A stretch of 42,038 nt of DNA from an uncultured archaeon (GTDB taxonomy: Archaea > Nanobdellota > Nanobdellia > Pacearchaeales > GW2011-AR1). Position numbers and translations under genes: made by a program. The notes beneath the pieces were generated by a model that saw only the letters and a program-made list of their open reading frames with translations, was not told the origin of the DNA and did no database searches. The stretch covers positions 1-42,038 of the forward strand of contig CAIQQL010000131.1 in NCBI GenBank assembly GCA_903873955.1, read 5' to 3'. This document shows, piece after piece, positions 15,412 through 24,466 of this stretch; positions within the stretch are counted from its first letter, which is position 1; each line of letters begins with the position of its first letter.

Positions 15412-17616
15412 TTACCCCGCCCCGCCCATCACCGTTGCTGCAATATATCCGAGCACTATCGTTGAAAGGAATGCCAAGATAAAATAGAGCAGCATGGCGG
15501 CTTTGAGGTTTCCAGCAATATCAAATTTTTCTCTTAACGCATCCTTGCCCGCGTCAATCGTCACCAATGCAACGGTGAGGATAAAAATAATCTCTATCAA
15601 ATAAATCCCTATCGATATCTGTAGGAAATAGGGGGGTATCATCCCCGTTGGATCGAACAATTTTAGGATCTGTGCAAAAGAACCTAAGGTGCTATCTCCT
15701 CCGGAAAGCAGGCTCTTAGAGTTCAAAAGCTTCCCGAGCACGGTAATGATCATCGCCGAGAGACCGACAACAATTCCTGACAATGCCGGCGCAAGGAAAG
15801 TCATATTTGACTTCATGTCTGATACGACTTCCGCCAGCAGATCCTTGAGACGTTCATTGATCTTCTGGATATTCTTTACATATTCAGAGATTGACATCAA
15901 GGAGTTTGCCGCAACCTGCAATCCTTTCTTTACTGACTCAACAAGGATGCGCATGGATGTTGCAATCAATGCAGAAGGGAAGTAAATAATTGCACCCCTC
16001 TTCTTATCGAAAATCGCTTTTTCAACTGGCATGCCCAATTGCTGTATATTCTGATTGATGATCACAAAAAACTGGTTGGTAGTCTGTCCCGTAGTCGATT
16101 CTGCAACCCTTGCGAATGCAATCTCTGCAGGGATACCGTCACCTAATCTGTTCCCTAGCTGGAAGAGGGAGCTGGTAAACTCATTCTCCAAAAGCTTTGT
16201 CTTCTCTCTTGATTTTATGAGATCCTTGGTCTTTTCTTTGTATGCAATAATAAAAAATACAGCGACTGCCAGCGGAATGAACAGGCTCAGGAGCACACCT
16301 AAAATTCCAAACGGTCCTGTCTTTTCAGGAGTTGCAAGGACAGTTCCATCTGAACTCACATTATTGATCTTGAAATCAAAGAGTTGTCCTTGACCAAGAA
16401 AAGTCAATCCTACGTCTTGATAAGTATAATCGCTCTGCAGATGAACTGCTGTCATCAGGGGTCCAATCTGGAAAATAAAAGGAATAAGCCCAATCAGCAA
16501 CAGCGGGAATGCAATAGCAAACGCTTTGTAATACGGCTTTTTGGAAATATATTTCGGATAGTCGGGATTGAGTTCCAGTATAGTCGAGTCTCCATATCCG
16601 CCAGGTCTTTTGAGAAGGACTTCTGATGTCAGGAAGAATACCATGAACGGGATGATGATATTAAACAGAATGACAATATGATATGCCTTTATCACTCCTC
16701 CAAGAAGAGTGGATGCTAAAGGAATCAGGGCGAGCCCTAAAGTCGGGAGGATGATGCCCAACATATAGATGGTCGATATTGGTCCGCGGATCTCCCGTGA
16801 ATACTTGAGCATCTTTTCATAGACCCCGTCAAGAATGACCTGCAGTGACTTCTCCAGAATCTGTACTCTTCGTTGTTCTGAGGGTTCATAGAGTGAAGAC
16901 TCTATCAAATGAAACGCTTCCACAAATTCAGGGGCGTACTCAACCCAGTGGTCGAGATAGGCATCAAGAGACTGTTTAATCGTAGAGTACTTTCCTGTTT
17001 CCACATCATAGAATATCTTCTTGAAATCCAGCGCCAATGCGCCTTCCAGATGCGCCGATGCAAATTCCACTGCGCGTTCGAGATTGGATGTATGTTTCAT
17101 ATAAATGACCACATACAGCACCGCCGGAACCATCTGTGAGGATGCTTTCAATTTCCAGCTATTTGCCAAACGCTGGGGCATCGTATATGCGTAATAGAAA
17201 ACAAACAAGCTGGTGATGACTCCTAAAAAAACAAACGCCAGCAGTGAACCTGGAACGGTATGTAGATTATATACCAGATAAATCCCTGTTGCAGAAAGAA
17301 GTGTCCCCAGGAATATCGCAAGCATCGAAAGTGCGGCAAGTGAGAGTGCCTGGCTTGGAGTCACATCAACATGCGCTTCGTCAAGATACTTCTGTATCTT
17401 GACCCTATCTTTTTCAGCAACCTTGATAGAAAACATGCTTCCCAATGACTTCGTCCATCGTTCATACCCGCTGATTTCCGGGACCATGTCCCGTTTGAAT
17501 TGTGAATAATCTGCAGATTCCCCCCCAGAACCTGCTGAAGCCTCATTCCCTCCTCCACCTATCTCTGATTCAATCCGTGCACTATATTTTTTTAAGATAT
17601 CGTCTGCGCTAACCAT
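15412..17616 (-). CDS. filament platform membrane protein with two GspF/TadC domains
   Basis: 734 residues, about twice the length of a single-domain TadB/TadC protein. After a Gly/Ser-rich cytoplasmic N-terminus there are two T2SSF-type helical domains, at about residues 160-285 and 480-620, each followed by membrane helices. About nine membrane segments in total lie near 92-112, 120-145, 290-312, 318-338, 365-388, 437-460, 620-642, 668-690 and 708-728. Such proteins sit at the membrane base of type IV filaments and couple to the ATPase. The gene is convergent with the ATPase gene and divergent from the pilin-like operon. A TATA-like TTTATAATA lies 34-44 nt before the ATG, implying a short leader. 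Confidence 0.9.
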   Translation of the reverse strand: MVSADDILKKYSARIESEIGGGGNEASAGSGGESADYSQFKRDMVPEISGYERWTKSLGSMFSIKVAEKDRVKIQKYLDEAHVDVTPSQALSLAALSMLAIFLGTLLSATGIYLVYNLHTVPGSLLAFVFLGVITSLFVFYYAYTMPQRLANSWKLKASSQMVPAVLYVVIYMKHTSNLERAVEFASAHLEGALALDFKKIFYDVETGKYSTIKQSLDAYLDHWVEYAPEFVEAFHLIESSLYEPSEQRRVQILEKSLQVILDGVYEKMLKYSREIRGPISTIYMLGIILPTLGLALIPLASTLLGGVIKAYHIVILFNIIIPFMVFFLTSEVLLKRPGGYGDSTILELNPDYPKYISKKPYYKAFAIAFPLLLIGLIPFIFQIGPLMTAVHLQSDYTYQDVGLTFLGQGQLFDFKINNVSSDGTVLATPEKTGPFGILGVLLSLFIPLAVAVFFIIAYKEKTKDLIKSREKTKLLENEFTSSLFQLGNRLGDGIPAEIAFARVAESTTGQTTNQFFVIINQNIQQLGMPVEKAIFDKKRGAIIYFPSALIATSMRILVESVKKGLQVAANSLMSISEYVKNIQKINERLKDLLAEVVSDMKSNMTFLAPALSGIVVGLSAMIITVLGKLLNSKSLLSGGDSTLGSFAQILKLFDPTGMIPPYFLQISIGIYLIEIIFILTVALVTIDAGKDALREKFDIAGNLKAAMLLYFILAFLSTIVLGYIAATVMGGAG

Positions 17617-17649
17617 GTCCTCTTTTACCTTTTTTTCTATGGGAAAAGA

Positions 17650-17660
17650 GTATTATAAAC
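17650..17660 (-). promoter_or_regulatory. TATA box for the platform protein gene
   Basis: GTTTATAATAC read on the minus strand, 34-44 nt before the ATG at 17616. Confidence 0.6.
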
Positions 17661-17690
17661 TGTGCGGTGGCGTTGCTGATATGCCATAGG

Positions 17691-17700
17691 ATTTAATAAG
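17691..17700 (+). promoter_or_regulatory. TATA box of the pilin-like operon
   Basis: ATTTAATAAG centred about 26 nt before the first ATG at 17721. It is divergent from the platform gene promoter. Confidence 0.65.
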
Positions 17701-17720
17701 AGCTGTCGCATTGATTTTTT

Positions 17721-17897
17721 ATGTATCGGGTCACAAAAAGGGGGCAGATGAGCGCCATTGGATGGAATTATTTTGTCCCACTCATCATTGCAGTGGTAGT
17801 GCTTGCGTTAGTGCTTATCTCTTATTTTGCCTTGCGTGACAGTGGAAACGGCGCCCTTGATTTTTTTAAAAATCTGTTCCGATTAGGCAAACCATGA
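17721..17897 (+). CDS. small class III-signal (pilin-like) protein, 58 aa
   Basis: First gene of the operon, 58 residues. It begins MYRVTKRGQMS and then has a single membrane helix (about 19-36, FVPLIIAVVVLALVLISYF). K-R-G followed by a polar stretch and a hydrophobic helix is the layout of archaeal class III signal peptides, which are cut after the Gly by an A24 peptidase; such an enzyme is encoded at 26251. The mature protein would be about 50 residues with a short, mixed C-terminus. It overlaps the next gene by ATGA, so translation is probably coupled. Its size suits a major or minor filament subunit. Confidence 0.75.
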   Translation: MYRVTKRGQMSAIGWNYFVPLIIAVVVLALVLISYFALRDSGNGALDFFKNLFRLGKP

Positions 17898-19018
17898 ACA
17901 AAAAAGGAATGACCGAAACTGAGGTGGTAGTGGCAGTTGTCGCAGTCTCAATCATGGTTATCGTTCTCCTTTTTTTCGGGCCTTACTTCATTAAAGTCAT
18001 CATCCCGATCATACGGGGCACGGCGATCAATGGTTCTGTGCAGATGACTACCGGGCCAGAGATTTTACGTTATAGACTTCTGACTGGGGAAGTGCAATGG
18101 TATGATGGGACCAATTGGCAAGTATTTCCCTCTGATCCAATCATTCTCGGGACTAAGTTTCTTAAACAGAACGATGTAAAATCCGCATTTGAGCAACGCC
18201 TAGGGTCCACCTTTTCACAATCCACTTCGTTTACTCTTGGAGGATCCTCTTATGTTTTCAGCGGGCTAATGACCGGGGCCTACACCCTTGAGAAAGATAT
18301 CTTGATTGCGACTCCTAACATGCGTTCCTATCCTTTAACCTCTTTTTATGTATTCAATGAGGGAGAGGTCATTATCACCACCGATGGTTCGGTCTACCAG
18401 CGTACTTCTCCCGCAGATTCCCTTTCTGTCGGGTCGCTCAGCTTTAACAATGATCAGGCAACGTTTAGCGTCAAACTCTCTGATTCTTTGTCTCCTGCCC
18501 AAAAAGCCTTCCTTACCCCGCTAGATGGCCTGACTTTTTCACTTTCAAAACCCCTTCCTGCACGTCTAAGCCTAGACTCTTCCACATCTCTTCTTTTTTC
18601 CTCTGAGAAGAGCTATACTGATGGTGCGTTGTTCAATCCCACCAATTTTCATGAAACAGTATACACTTTCAGAAGCAGTGCCAAAGCGGTGCCAGGGGCA
18701 GAGCTGACCATTGTTCAATCAGGCCCTAATGATGATCCTAAGACCATGACTTTTATCAGAGGTACGCTCACCTTCCATCCCGCACTAGGGGGGAAGTTTA
18801 CCTTGCAGAGCACTCCTACGGGTAATGCCGCTGCCTTATTGTCCCAGACCAATAAACTAATTGATCAGTCTTTCTCTCGGCCTCTCTCAATCCCTTACCA
18901 GCCCGTGAAGGATGGCAAACCCTTTGGTCCGGTCCAATCAGTATCTGTTTGCACGAAAAAAGTAAATGGGGCCGATCTTGTTGTCGATTTGACTGCTCCT
19001 GCAGTAAGCTGTTCATGA
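17894..19018 (+). CDS. class III-signal protein with large extracellular domain
   Basis: 374 residues. It begins MNKKGMTETEVVVAVVAVS, so a class III-like cut after KKG would leave T-E-T-E before the helix. The acidic residue about five places after the cut is typical of type IV pilins. The remainder is an extracellular Ser/Thr-rich, beta-rich domain with only two Cys near the end. It overlaps both neighbours by four nucleotides. It is likely a minor pilin or tip protein; no known fold is recognised. Confidence 0.75.
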   Translation: MNKKGMTETEVVVAVVAVSIMVIVLLFFGPYFIKVIIPIIRGTAINGSVQMTTGPEILRYRLLTGEVQWYDGTNWQVFPSDPIILGTKFLKQNDVKSAFEQRLGSTFSQSTSFTLGGSSYVFSGLMTGAYTLEKDILIATPNMRSYPLTSFYVFNEGEVIITTDGSVYQRTSPADSLSVGSLSFNNDQATFSVKLSDSLSPAQKAFLTPLDGLTFSLSKPLPARLSLDSSTSLLFSSEKSYTDGALFNPTNFHETVYTFRSSAKAVPGAELTIVQSGPNDDPKTMTFIRGTLTFHPALGGKFTLQSTPTGNAAALLSQTNKLIDQSFSRPLSIPYQPVKDGKPFGPVQSVSVCTKKVNGADLVVDLTAPAVSCS

Positions 19019-19143
19019 ACCTCTGGTCAAAAAAAGGTGAAAAGCTGGAGAGCGAAGGGATGCTGGGGACACTTATCTGGGTGATTGTGCTCATCCTTTT
19101 TCTTGGGGCCGCTTACTATATCTTCAAACGACTAACTTCGTAA
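19015..19143 (+). CDS. 42-aa single-helix protein with class III-like start
   Basis: 42 residues: basic start MNLWSKKGEKLESEG, then one membrane helix (MLGTLIWVIVLILFLGAAYY) and a short K-R tail. It could be processed after KKG or after ESEG, or remain an unprocessed one-pass membrane peptide. The start overlaps the preceding stop as ATGA. Its retention inside the overlapping array supports a real gene. Confidence 0.65.
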   Translation: MNLWSKKGEKLESEGMLGTLIWVIVLILFLGAAYYIFKRLTS

Positions 19144-19145
19144 TT

Positions 19146-19154
19146 GTTTTAAAC
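19146..19154 (+). promoter_or_regulatory. internal TATA-like box in the filament operon
   Basis: GTTTTAAAC centred about 25 nt before the ATG at 19175, in the only gap (31 nt) of the array from 17721 to 24443. It probably starts a second transcript. Confidence 0.5.
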
Positions 19155-19174
19155 TTCATTTTCATTGGTACCAT

Positions 19175-20290
19175 ATGAGTTTTAGAGTAAAAAAAGGGGA
19201 GCTTACTTCCGAGCAGATTGTAATCTGGGTGATTGTCATAGCTTCGTTCATCATCATCATCGCATTCATAGCCGGTCTTAATCTTACAGGCATGACTGAT
19301 GAAGAGCAATGCAAGCTTTCTGTCGTCAGCCGAGCGACCATGCCCCTTGATGTCGCTAAAAGCTTTATTCCTCTCAACTGCAACACGAAAAAGATCTGTA
19401 TCACCAGCGGCAAAGGCAACTGCGGAGATGTTTTTGGAGGAGAGTCGCCACAAATCATCTCTCTCCCGGGTGACCCTAAAGCGGCAATAAAACTCATCGA
19501 AAAGACAAGCGCAGACGAAATGTACTCTTGCTGGAATGTGATGGGAAAAGGAAAGCTAGACCTTTTTAACAATGCGAAAGCAAAGTTTGGAGTAAACAGC
19601 GCAAAACGCGTTTGTGTTATGTGCTCGAGAATAGCCATCGACCCGAGCGTTAATGCCTCCCTGCTTGAGCAGGTCGATATTAATACCTATATGCAACTCA
19701 ATCAGATTTCATCTAACAGTGAGCAGACCTATCTGCAGGCTATGACTGATAATCAGTTCAATGCCTATGCGAAATCCATCAATGATTTCAAGTACAGGGA
19801 AGAACTCAATACGACCTCTTCTGGTCAAACTGCCATTGGAACGACAAGCAAAGAAAAAGTAACCCTCAATGGTCAAACCGAAATAATCAACCGCCAGATG
19901 GCTTTTATCTTCACTCAAATAAAATCTCCTTCCGTTTCAACTGTTCTAGCTAACCAATTTGAGACTGCTGCAGCTGTGGGGGCAGGTTTCGCCCTCGCTC
20001 CTGGAAAAGGCCTGGTGACGAAAACCGCTGGTTGGGCCCTTCAGCTTGTCGCAGGCAAATATATCAAGATTGTAAAGGTAGCCGTTGCTGTTGCTGCCGT
20101 GGCTGGAGCCGCCACCGTTGCAGGTTATGGTGTATACAATTCCCGTCAGGGTCAACTTATCGCTGCATCTTACTGTGGCAATTTCACTTCAAATGAGCAA
20201 GTCAAAACGGGATGTTCCATCGTCCAAGGCGTCAATTATGATGTTCCGGACATTAATTCATTTTGTGATTATTTTGATGGCAACTTATGA
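19175..20290 (+). CDS. class III-signal protein with internal hydrophobic hairpin
   Basis: 371 residues. It begins MSFRVKKGELTSEQIVIWVI, with a predicted cut after KKG and an acidic residue near +5 before the first membrane helix. A Cys-rich region follows (about 50-155, e.g. CNTKKICITSGKGNC and VCVMC). Residues about 263-325 are a long Ala/Gly/Val-rich hydrophobic stretch split by GKG and KYIK, looking like a helical hairpin, then a short Cys-containing tail. Pilins normally have no second hydrophobic region. The hairpin may insert in a membrane or pack in the filament core. ATGA overlap with the next gene. Confidence 0.75.
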   Translation: MSFRVKKGELTSEQIVIWVIVIASFIIIIAFIAGLNLTGMTDEEQCKLSVVSRATMPLDVAKSFIPLNCNTKKICITSGKGNCGDVFGGESPQIISLPGDPKAAIKLIEKTSADEMYSCWNVMGKGKLDLFNNAKAKFGVNSAKRVCVMCSRIAIDPSVNASLLEQVDINTYMQLNQISSNSEQTYLQAMTDNQFNAYAKSINDFKYREELNTTSSGQTAIGTTSKEKVTLNGQTEIINRQMAFIFTQIKSPSVSTVLANQFETAAAVGAGFALAPGKGLVTKTAGWALQLVAGKYIKIVKVAVAVAAVAGAATVAGYGVYNSRQGQLIAASYCGNFTSNEQVKTGCSIVQGVNYDVPDINSFCDYFDGNL

Positions 20291-22485
20291 AGTTACGAAA
20301 GAGAGGCATGCTAGAGAAAGAAGTTTTGGGGTTAATTATTGCAGTCCTTGCGCTCAGTCTTTTTATCTATGCGGGTTTCAAACTCTACAGCCTCTGGATT
20401 AACCAAGAGGACCAAAATGCGCAAAAGATTATTGACCTTGTCAATGCCAAAGCCAAGTCATTAAGTGAAGGCCAAACAAAGGATTTTCCCATCCGAGGTC
20501 TCGATGACTGGATGCTTACCGGCTGGGGTGTGAACGAGGTGGGAAGGCCTGACCAATGCTATTTCAAGAGTTGTGTCTGTATCTGCAAATACGCTTCCTC
20601 TCGCGCCGATCAGGCCGCGAGCTGCAAGAGCAAAAGCCATTGTTTTTTTACTGATGACAAAGCAATCTATACCTATAACGACCAGCGCGGGATAAAACTT
20701 GCTCAGACACCTGCACTGATGGAAATTGAAATCTCCCGCAAAGGAGGTGTCTTCTCCATGAAAAACACTGCAGGAGAAGGGGATGTGTGGACCGCATATG
20801 ATTATCTTAAGGCCATGTGCTTTATGCGTGATATCGATAATCCCGACATGGACAAGGCTGTCTCTGCAGTGGTTGACCGCTCCGCTCAAAGCGCAGGACT
20901 TATTGTTGCAGACGCCAGGACTCTTTCTGCCGCTGACTCGCTCCAGGCAGCAATAAATGCCGGCGCAGATGTCATGATCCAAGATGGAACCAGGGTCAGC
21001 GGTCTTGACTCTTACCTGAATTCTCTCAAGGGTTTTTCTGAAAGCACACTTGAACTAAAATCTGCCGCGGAGAATGCAGTCATAAAAAACTTTCCTGAAC
21101 AAGGAATCTACAATATCGTGTGGGATCCAGTAAACAAGAAAGTCATCGGTCAAGTCACTCAGGGAGGTATGATAAAAAAAGTCTCTCAGTCAACTTTAGA
21201 TGTCTTACTTAAATCCAAGGACATTACAGGTGTGGCCGGACTTTATGGCCAAACCGGTGGAAGCATCATAAAAGCCAGTCCAAAAATTGCCGAAGATGCT
21301 GTTGTCCTTGCCAAAGATGGCACAACCTTGGGGAAATTTAGTGACGCTGTTTTGCAGTCCAAGAATGGAGTGCTCAAATTTATCCCTAAAAGCACGACGG
21401 TGGGAAAAACTCTTGCAAAGCTTGGAGGAAAAGTGTTTGCAGTCTGGGGTCTCGCGTGTGATATCACCACCATAGGCATTGCAGGGGTTGAATTTGCGAA
21501 GATGATCAATGCCCAAACGCAGGAGACGGTCGCAGGTCAGGCACTTGACCAACTCATCACGCAAACCATGCCTGAAACAGCTTCCAGAGTTGTTGATCAA
21601 GAAAAAAATACCCTTACTGATTTTGAAAGTGTAAACACACAGACTCTTTCAACTTTGCCTCAAGCTCGTACTCTTATCTTCCAAATGCATGCCTTCTTGG
21701 ATGATGCGACAAGTGAAGTTTCCTATCTCGCGAATCGTACGCGTCGCTTCTCAACTAACTATGACCAAGAGGGGAGCTCGACTATAACCTATGCTGAACA
21801 GAAAATTCTTCAATTGCAACTTGGGCATTTGAGGGAGCAACTCGCCCTTTATGATGCCCAATTCCAAATCCTAAATGAATCGGTCTTAAGAAACTCTGAT
21901 GTAAGCTCTGCCTCTCCTTTCATATTCGAGAAAACTCCACAAACTCCTTTTGACCTGACTATGGACTATGCCCGTTTTTCAACTGACCCTAAGAGCTACT
22001 TCTCAGATGTCATACGAGACAACACCCCTAACCCCAATGTTCCCGTAAGCATTTATAGCTCCGCAAACACTCTTTTTTCCTTTGATAAAACCGATACTTC
22101 CCCGCCTTTTCTTGCCTTCAGTCATCAAAAGATCGGAACTGTCGCTGGCGATGGAACCATCACTATCGATCCGACCCTTCGGTCCAATCTTCTGCAACAA
22201 AATGCCAACAATGCTCCGGTCCTTGCGCAGTTAAGTCATTATCTTCCCCTATTAGACCATGCAAAAGTAAGCCGTTATGAGATCTTCCCTTATATTCCTG
22301 CCCAAGACACGAAAGACAATGCGGACCAGAATTCTTTTCTGAATGATCTGCAGACCCTTCCTGATCCCAATACTGATCTTGAGGTGTATACTTCCTCAGC
22401 TCCACCTGAAGGGTCACTTCCTCAGGACCTCACGAGCTCATCTGACAGCATTTCCTCTTCAATCACTCAGGAGGCAGTTAGTTAA
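20287..22485 (+). CDS. large class III-signal protein with Cys-rich and hydrophobic regions
   Basis: 732 residues, the largest pilin-like member. It begins MKLRKRGMLEKEVLGLIIAV, with a class III cut expected after KRG and Glu residues before the helix. A Cys cluster follows near 92-120 (CYFKSCVCICKY and SCKSKSHC). A hydrophobic stretch at about 380-410 (LGGKVFAVWGLACDITTIGIA) parallels the hairpin of the preceding protein. The C-terminal 280 residues are polar, Gln/Asp/Ser/Thr-rich and partly helical. It may be a tip adhesin or secreted effector carried by the filament; that is inference. It is followed 2 nt later by the next gene. Confidence 0.75.
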   Translation: MKLRKRGMLEKEVLGLIIAVLALSLFIYAGFKLYSLWINQEDQNAQKIIDLVNAKAKSLSEGQTKDFPIRGLDDWMLTGWGVNEVGRPDQCYFKSCVCICKYASSRADQAASCKSKSHCFFTDDKAIYTYNDQRGIKLAQTPALMEIEISRKGGVFSMKNTAGEGDVWTAYDYLKAMCFMRDIDNPDMDKAVSAVVDRSAQSAGLIVADARTLSAADSLQAAINAGADVMIQDGTRVSGLDSYLNSLKGFSESTLELKSAAENAVIKNFPEQGIYNIVWDPVNKKVIGQVTQGGMIKKVSQSTLDVLLKSKDITGVAGLYGQTGGSIIKASPKIAEDAVVLAKDGTTLGKFSDAVLQSKNGVLKFIPKSTTVGKTLAKLGGKVFAVWGLACDITTIGIAGVEFAKMINAQTQETVAGQALDQLITQTMPETASRVVDQEKNTLTDFESVNTQTLSTLPQARTLIFQMHAFLDDATSEVSYLANRTRRFSTNYDQEGSSTITYAEQKILQLQLGHLREQLALYDAQFQILNESVLRNSDVSSASPFIFEKTPQTPFDLTMDYARFSTDPKSYFSDVIRDNTPNPNVPVSIYSSANTLFSFDKTDTSPPFLAFSHQKIGTVAGDGTITIDPTLRSNLLQQNANNAPVLAQLSHYLPLLDHAKVSRYEIFPYIPAQDTKDNADQNSFLNDLQTLPDPNTDLEVYTSSAPPEGSLPQDLTSSSDSISSSITQEAVS

Positions 22486-22487
22486 CC

Positions 22488-22931
22488 ATGCTTTCGCTAG
22501 GGCGCAGAGGGGGAGTTGGAGACATGCTTTGGGACAATATCGTCTACATCCTTTTCATTCTTGCATTTACGACAATCATGGCATTTTATGTCTATGCCCA
22601 GCAAGATGCCTCAGCGGTTTGGGCAGACTATTATGCAAAGGAGATTGTCAAGGTTGTCGATACCTCTCAACCTGGAGAGGCGATCACCCTGGATGTGCAT
22701 CGTGCGACCATCATCGCAAAGGACCATCAAATACCTTACAATCAAATCTTCTCTTTTGACAATCTCCACCATGCTGTCTGTGTGCAATTAAGCAGGGGTA
22801 GAGCGACCTGTTATGGTTATTTTACCGATGTCCTCCTTACTGAGCCTACTATTGAATTGGGAGTGCCCATCAATGTTTTGCATTTTAATGTCACGGAAAC
22901 CTCCTATGCTCCTGGCAAGGTGTCTTCATGA
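22488..22931 (+). CDS. class III-signal pilin-like protein
   Basis: 147 residues. It begins MLSLGRRGGVGDMLWDNIVY and has one helix (about 20-40). R-R-G-G is a class III-like processing site, with an Asp a few residues later. The mature domain is about 105 residues, beta-rich, with two Cys (AVCVQL and ATCYGY) that could form a disulphide, as in many minor pilins. It lies 2 nt after the previous gene and overlaps the next by ATGA. Confidence 0.72.
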   Translation: MLSLGRRGGVGDMLWDNIVYILFILAFTTIMAFYVYAQQDASAVWADYYAKEIVKVVDTSQPGEAITLDVHRATIIAKDHQIPYNQIFSFDNLHHAVCVQLSRGRATCYGYFTDVLLTEPTIELGVPINVLHFNVTETSYAPGKVSS

Positions 22932-23407
22932 ACCTGCGAGCCCAGTTAGGGGATCAGGTCATGGTCTTCACCTATCTTTTTATCATGGTCATGGTTGCAG
23001 GATCCATCGTAGGCGGGGTTGTTCTTTTTTATGGAACGGAAATTGACTTTCGTCCAACTGAAGTGCAGCTTTTAACCCGTGCAGTCGACCATTGTTTAAC
23101 TTTAGACACCTTTAACTGGGACAAGGCGCAAAACGATTCTTCATATTTTTTCACCGTCTGCAATCTAAACAAATCAGCTTTGGAATCCCATACCAATCAA
23201 TTGAAAGTTTGCGTGAACTCAAAGGGCTGTATCTCTGAACCTCATCCCCTTATCGCTGTTGGATCCGATTTCCTTTTTTGCGGACTTTCCGGTGTACAAG
23301 CAAATGAAAAGCTTCCCCGTTGTCTTGTTAGTTCCTTAGTCATCTCCGGAAAGAATGTGCAGATCATTGCAAGCAGCAACCAAAAAGCAACACAGGGGGT
23401 CGCCTGA
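22928..23407 (+). CDS. pilin-like membrane-anchored protein
   Basis: 159 residues. It begins MNLRAQLGDQVMVFTYLF and then a strong helix to about residue 36. The Q-L-G-D junction is a weaker class III-like site because no Lys/Arg precedes the Gly directly. The extracellular domain has about six Cys. It overlaps both neighbours (ATGA before, one shared base after), so it is translationally coupled. Confidence 0.7.
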   Translation: MNLRAQLGDQVMVFTYLFIMVMVAGSIVGGVVLFYGTEIDFRPTEVQLLTRAVDHCLTLDTFNWDKAQNDSSYFFTVCNLNKSALESHTNQLKVCVNSKGCISEPHPLIAVGSDFLFCGLSGVQANEKLPRCLVSSLVISGKNVQIIASSNQKATQGVA

Positions 23408-24009
23408 TGCGCCTCTTGAACAAACGAGGAATTATGGGGAAGCTCTTAAGTGCTATCCCTGTCCTTTTTATCCTCTTTTTTGTCATTATCATCTTCTTTG
23501 TCCTTACTGCCTCGATGAGTGGCACTCTTTTTTCCAGCGGTTCAGGGAATTCTCTCACCCTCTCTCCTGTCCTTTTACCTCCTAGTCCCCTTCTTTTCCA
23601 AGAAATTGCGTTTCCTGTCCAAGAAAAGGGCCAGACCCTACTAGTCTCGGATAGCCTCATCCTTTGGGACAAGGGGCAAATCACTCCGGAGCAACTTTCT
23701 TCAGCATTAGAGAAATTACCTGTTCCTGATGGTACCTGTCTTGCCCTTGCTGCCGCATTGGACTCAAATCCTAGCGATGTTAGCTTTTCGATCGATGGTG
23801 CGCCTGGGAACAAACTGGTTCTCTTTCTCGAATTCCATAATGGAAAGGTCACCAATAGATGGTGGGTCTATTCTTATCTGAGTGATTATAAGAAAGCCAA
23901 TCTGCTCTATCCTCTCCAGCTCACCTATCTCTCTGGTGGAAAATCCCGAACCGTGTTTGCTGAATCCTATCTCGGTCCGTGCCTGTCTGCCGCAGGAGGA
24001 TCATCATGA
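23407..24009 (+). CDS. class III-signal pilin-like protein
   Basis: 200 residues. It begins MRLLNKRGIMGKLLSAIPVL, with a predicted cut after KRG, then one long hydrophobic helix (about 15-37, containing FILFFVIIIFFVL). The extracellular domain is about 160 residues with two Cys. The start shares one base with the previous stop, and the end overlaps the next start by ATGA. Confidence 0.72.
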   Translation: MRLLNKRGIMGKLLSAIPVLFILFFVIIIFFVLTASMSGTLFSSGSGNSLTLSPVLLPPSPLLFQEIAFPVQEKGQTLLVSDSLILWDKGQITPEQLSSALEKLPVPDGTCLALAAALDSNPSDVSFSIDGAPGNKLVLFLEFHNGKVTNRWWVYSYLSDYKKANLLYPLQLTYLSGGKSRTVFAESYLGPCLSAAGGSS

Positions 24010-24443
24010 ATCGGAGAGCAAACCTTCCTATGACCCTTCTCTTTTTTGTGTGTCTGTTTTTACTTACCCTTGCGCTTTTTTCGTTCGCTACCTTCAAAAA
24101 AACCCAGGACCAAACCCTGTCAGACAGTTCTATGCTCACCTCTCAGTTGGAGTTCAAAGAGCAGTACGTCCGAGCGACAGCAAGGTCTTTATTCACCGAG
24201 GCTTTGGTGCATCCCTCTTCTGATGTCTCCGCTCAATTGCAGTCTGTAGCTGTACGCAGGGATTTGGGTTTAGTCGGTATCGGCAATCTTTTTGCAAAGA
24301 TCAGGGATAAGGACTTCACCCTTGAAGACAAAGGTGATCGCTGGGTACTGACCCTGAAAGACGTTTTTGTGACCTCTCAAGTCGGTCAACACAGGCTTAC
24401 CCGGACATTCACAATTATCCTCGAATCTCGAAAAGGTTTATAA
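24006..24443 (+). CDS. membrane-anchored pilus-operon protein
   Basis: 145 residues from the ATG at 24006, which overlaps the previous stop (ATGA). The frame continues upstream, but that extension would lie inside the previous gene. It begins MNRRANLPMTLLFFVCLFLL: one N-terminal helix and basic residues, but no Gly at the expected processing place, so it may stay uncut as an inner-membrane component. The rest is a polar alpha/beta domain without Cys. Last gene of the overlapping array; its stop codon lies within the next promoter. Confidence 0.7.
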   Translation: MNRRANLPMTLLFFVCLFLLTLALFSFATFKKTQDQTLSDSSMLTSQLEFKEQYVRATARSLFTEALVHPSSDVSAQLQSVAVRRDLGLVGIGNLFAKIRDKDFTLEDKGDRWVLTLKDVFVTSQVGQHRLTRTFTIILESRKGL

Positions 24444-24446
24444 ATA
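24437..24446 (+). promoter_or_regulatory. TATA box embedded in the end of the operon
   Basis: TTTATAAATA 21-30 nt before the ATG at 24467. It includes the TAA stop codon (24441-24443) of the preceding gene. Confidence 0.65.
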
Positions 24447-24466
24447 ATGAGTGTTTACGTTAGTTT

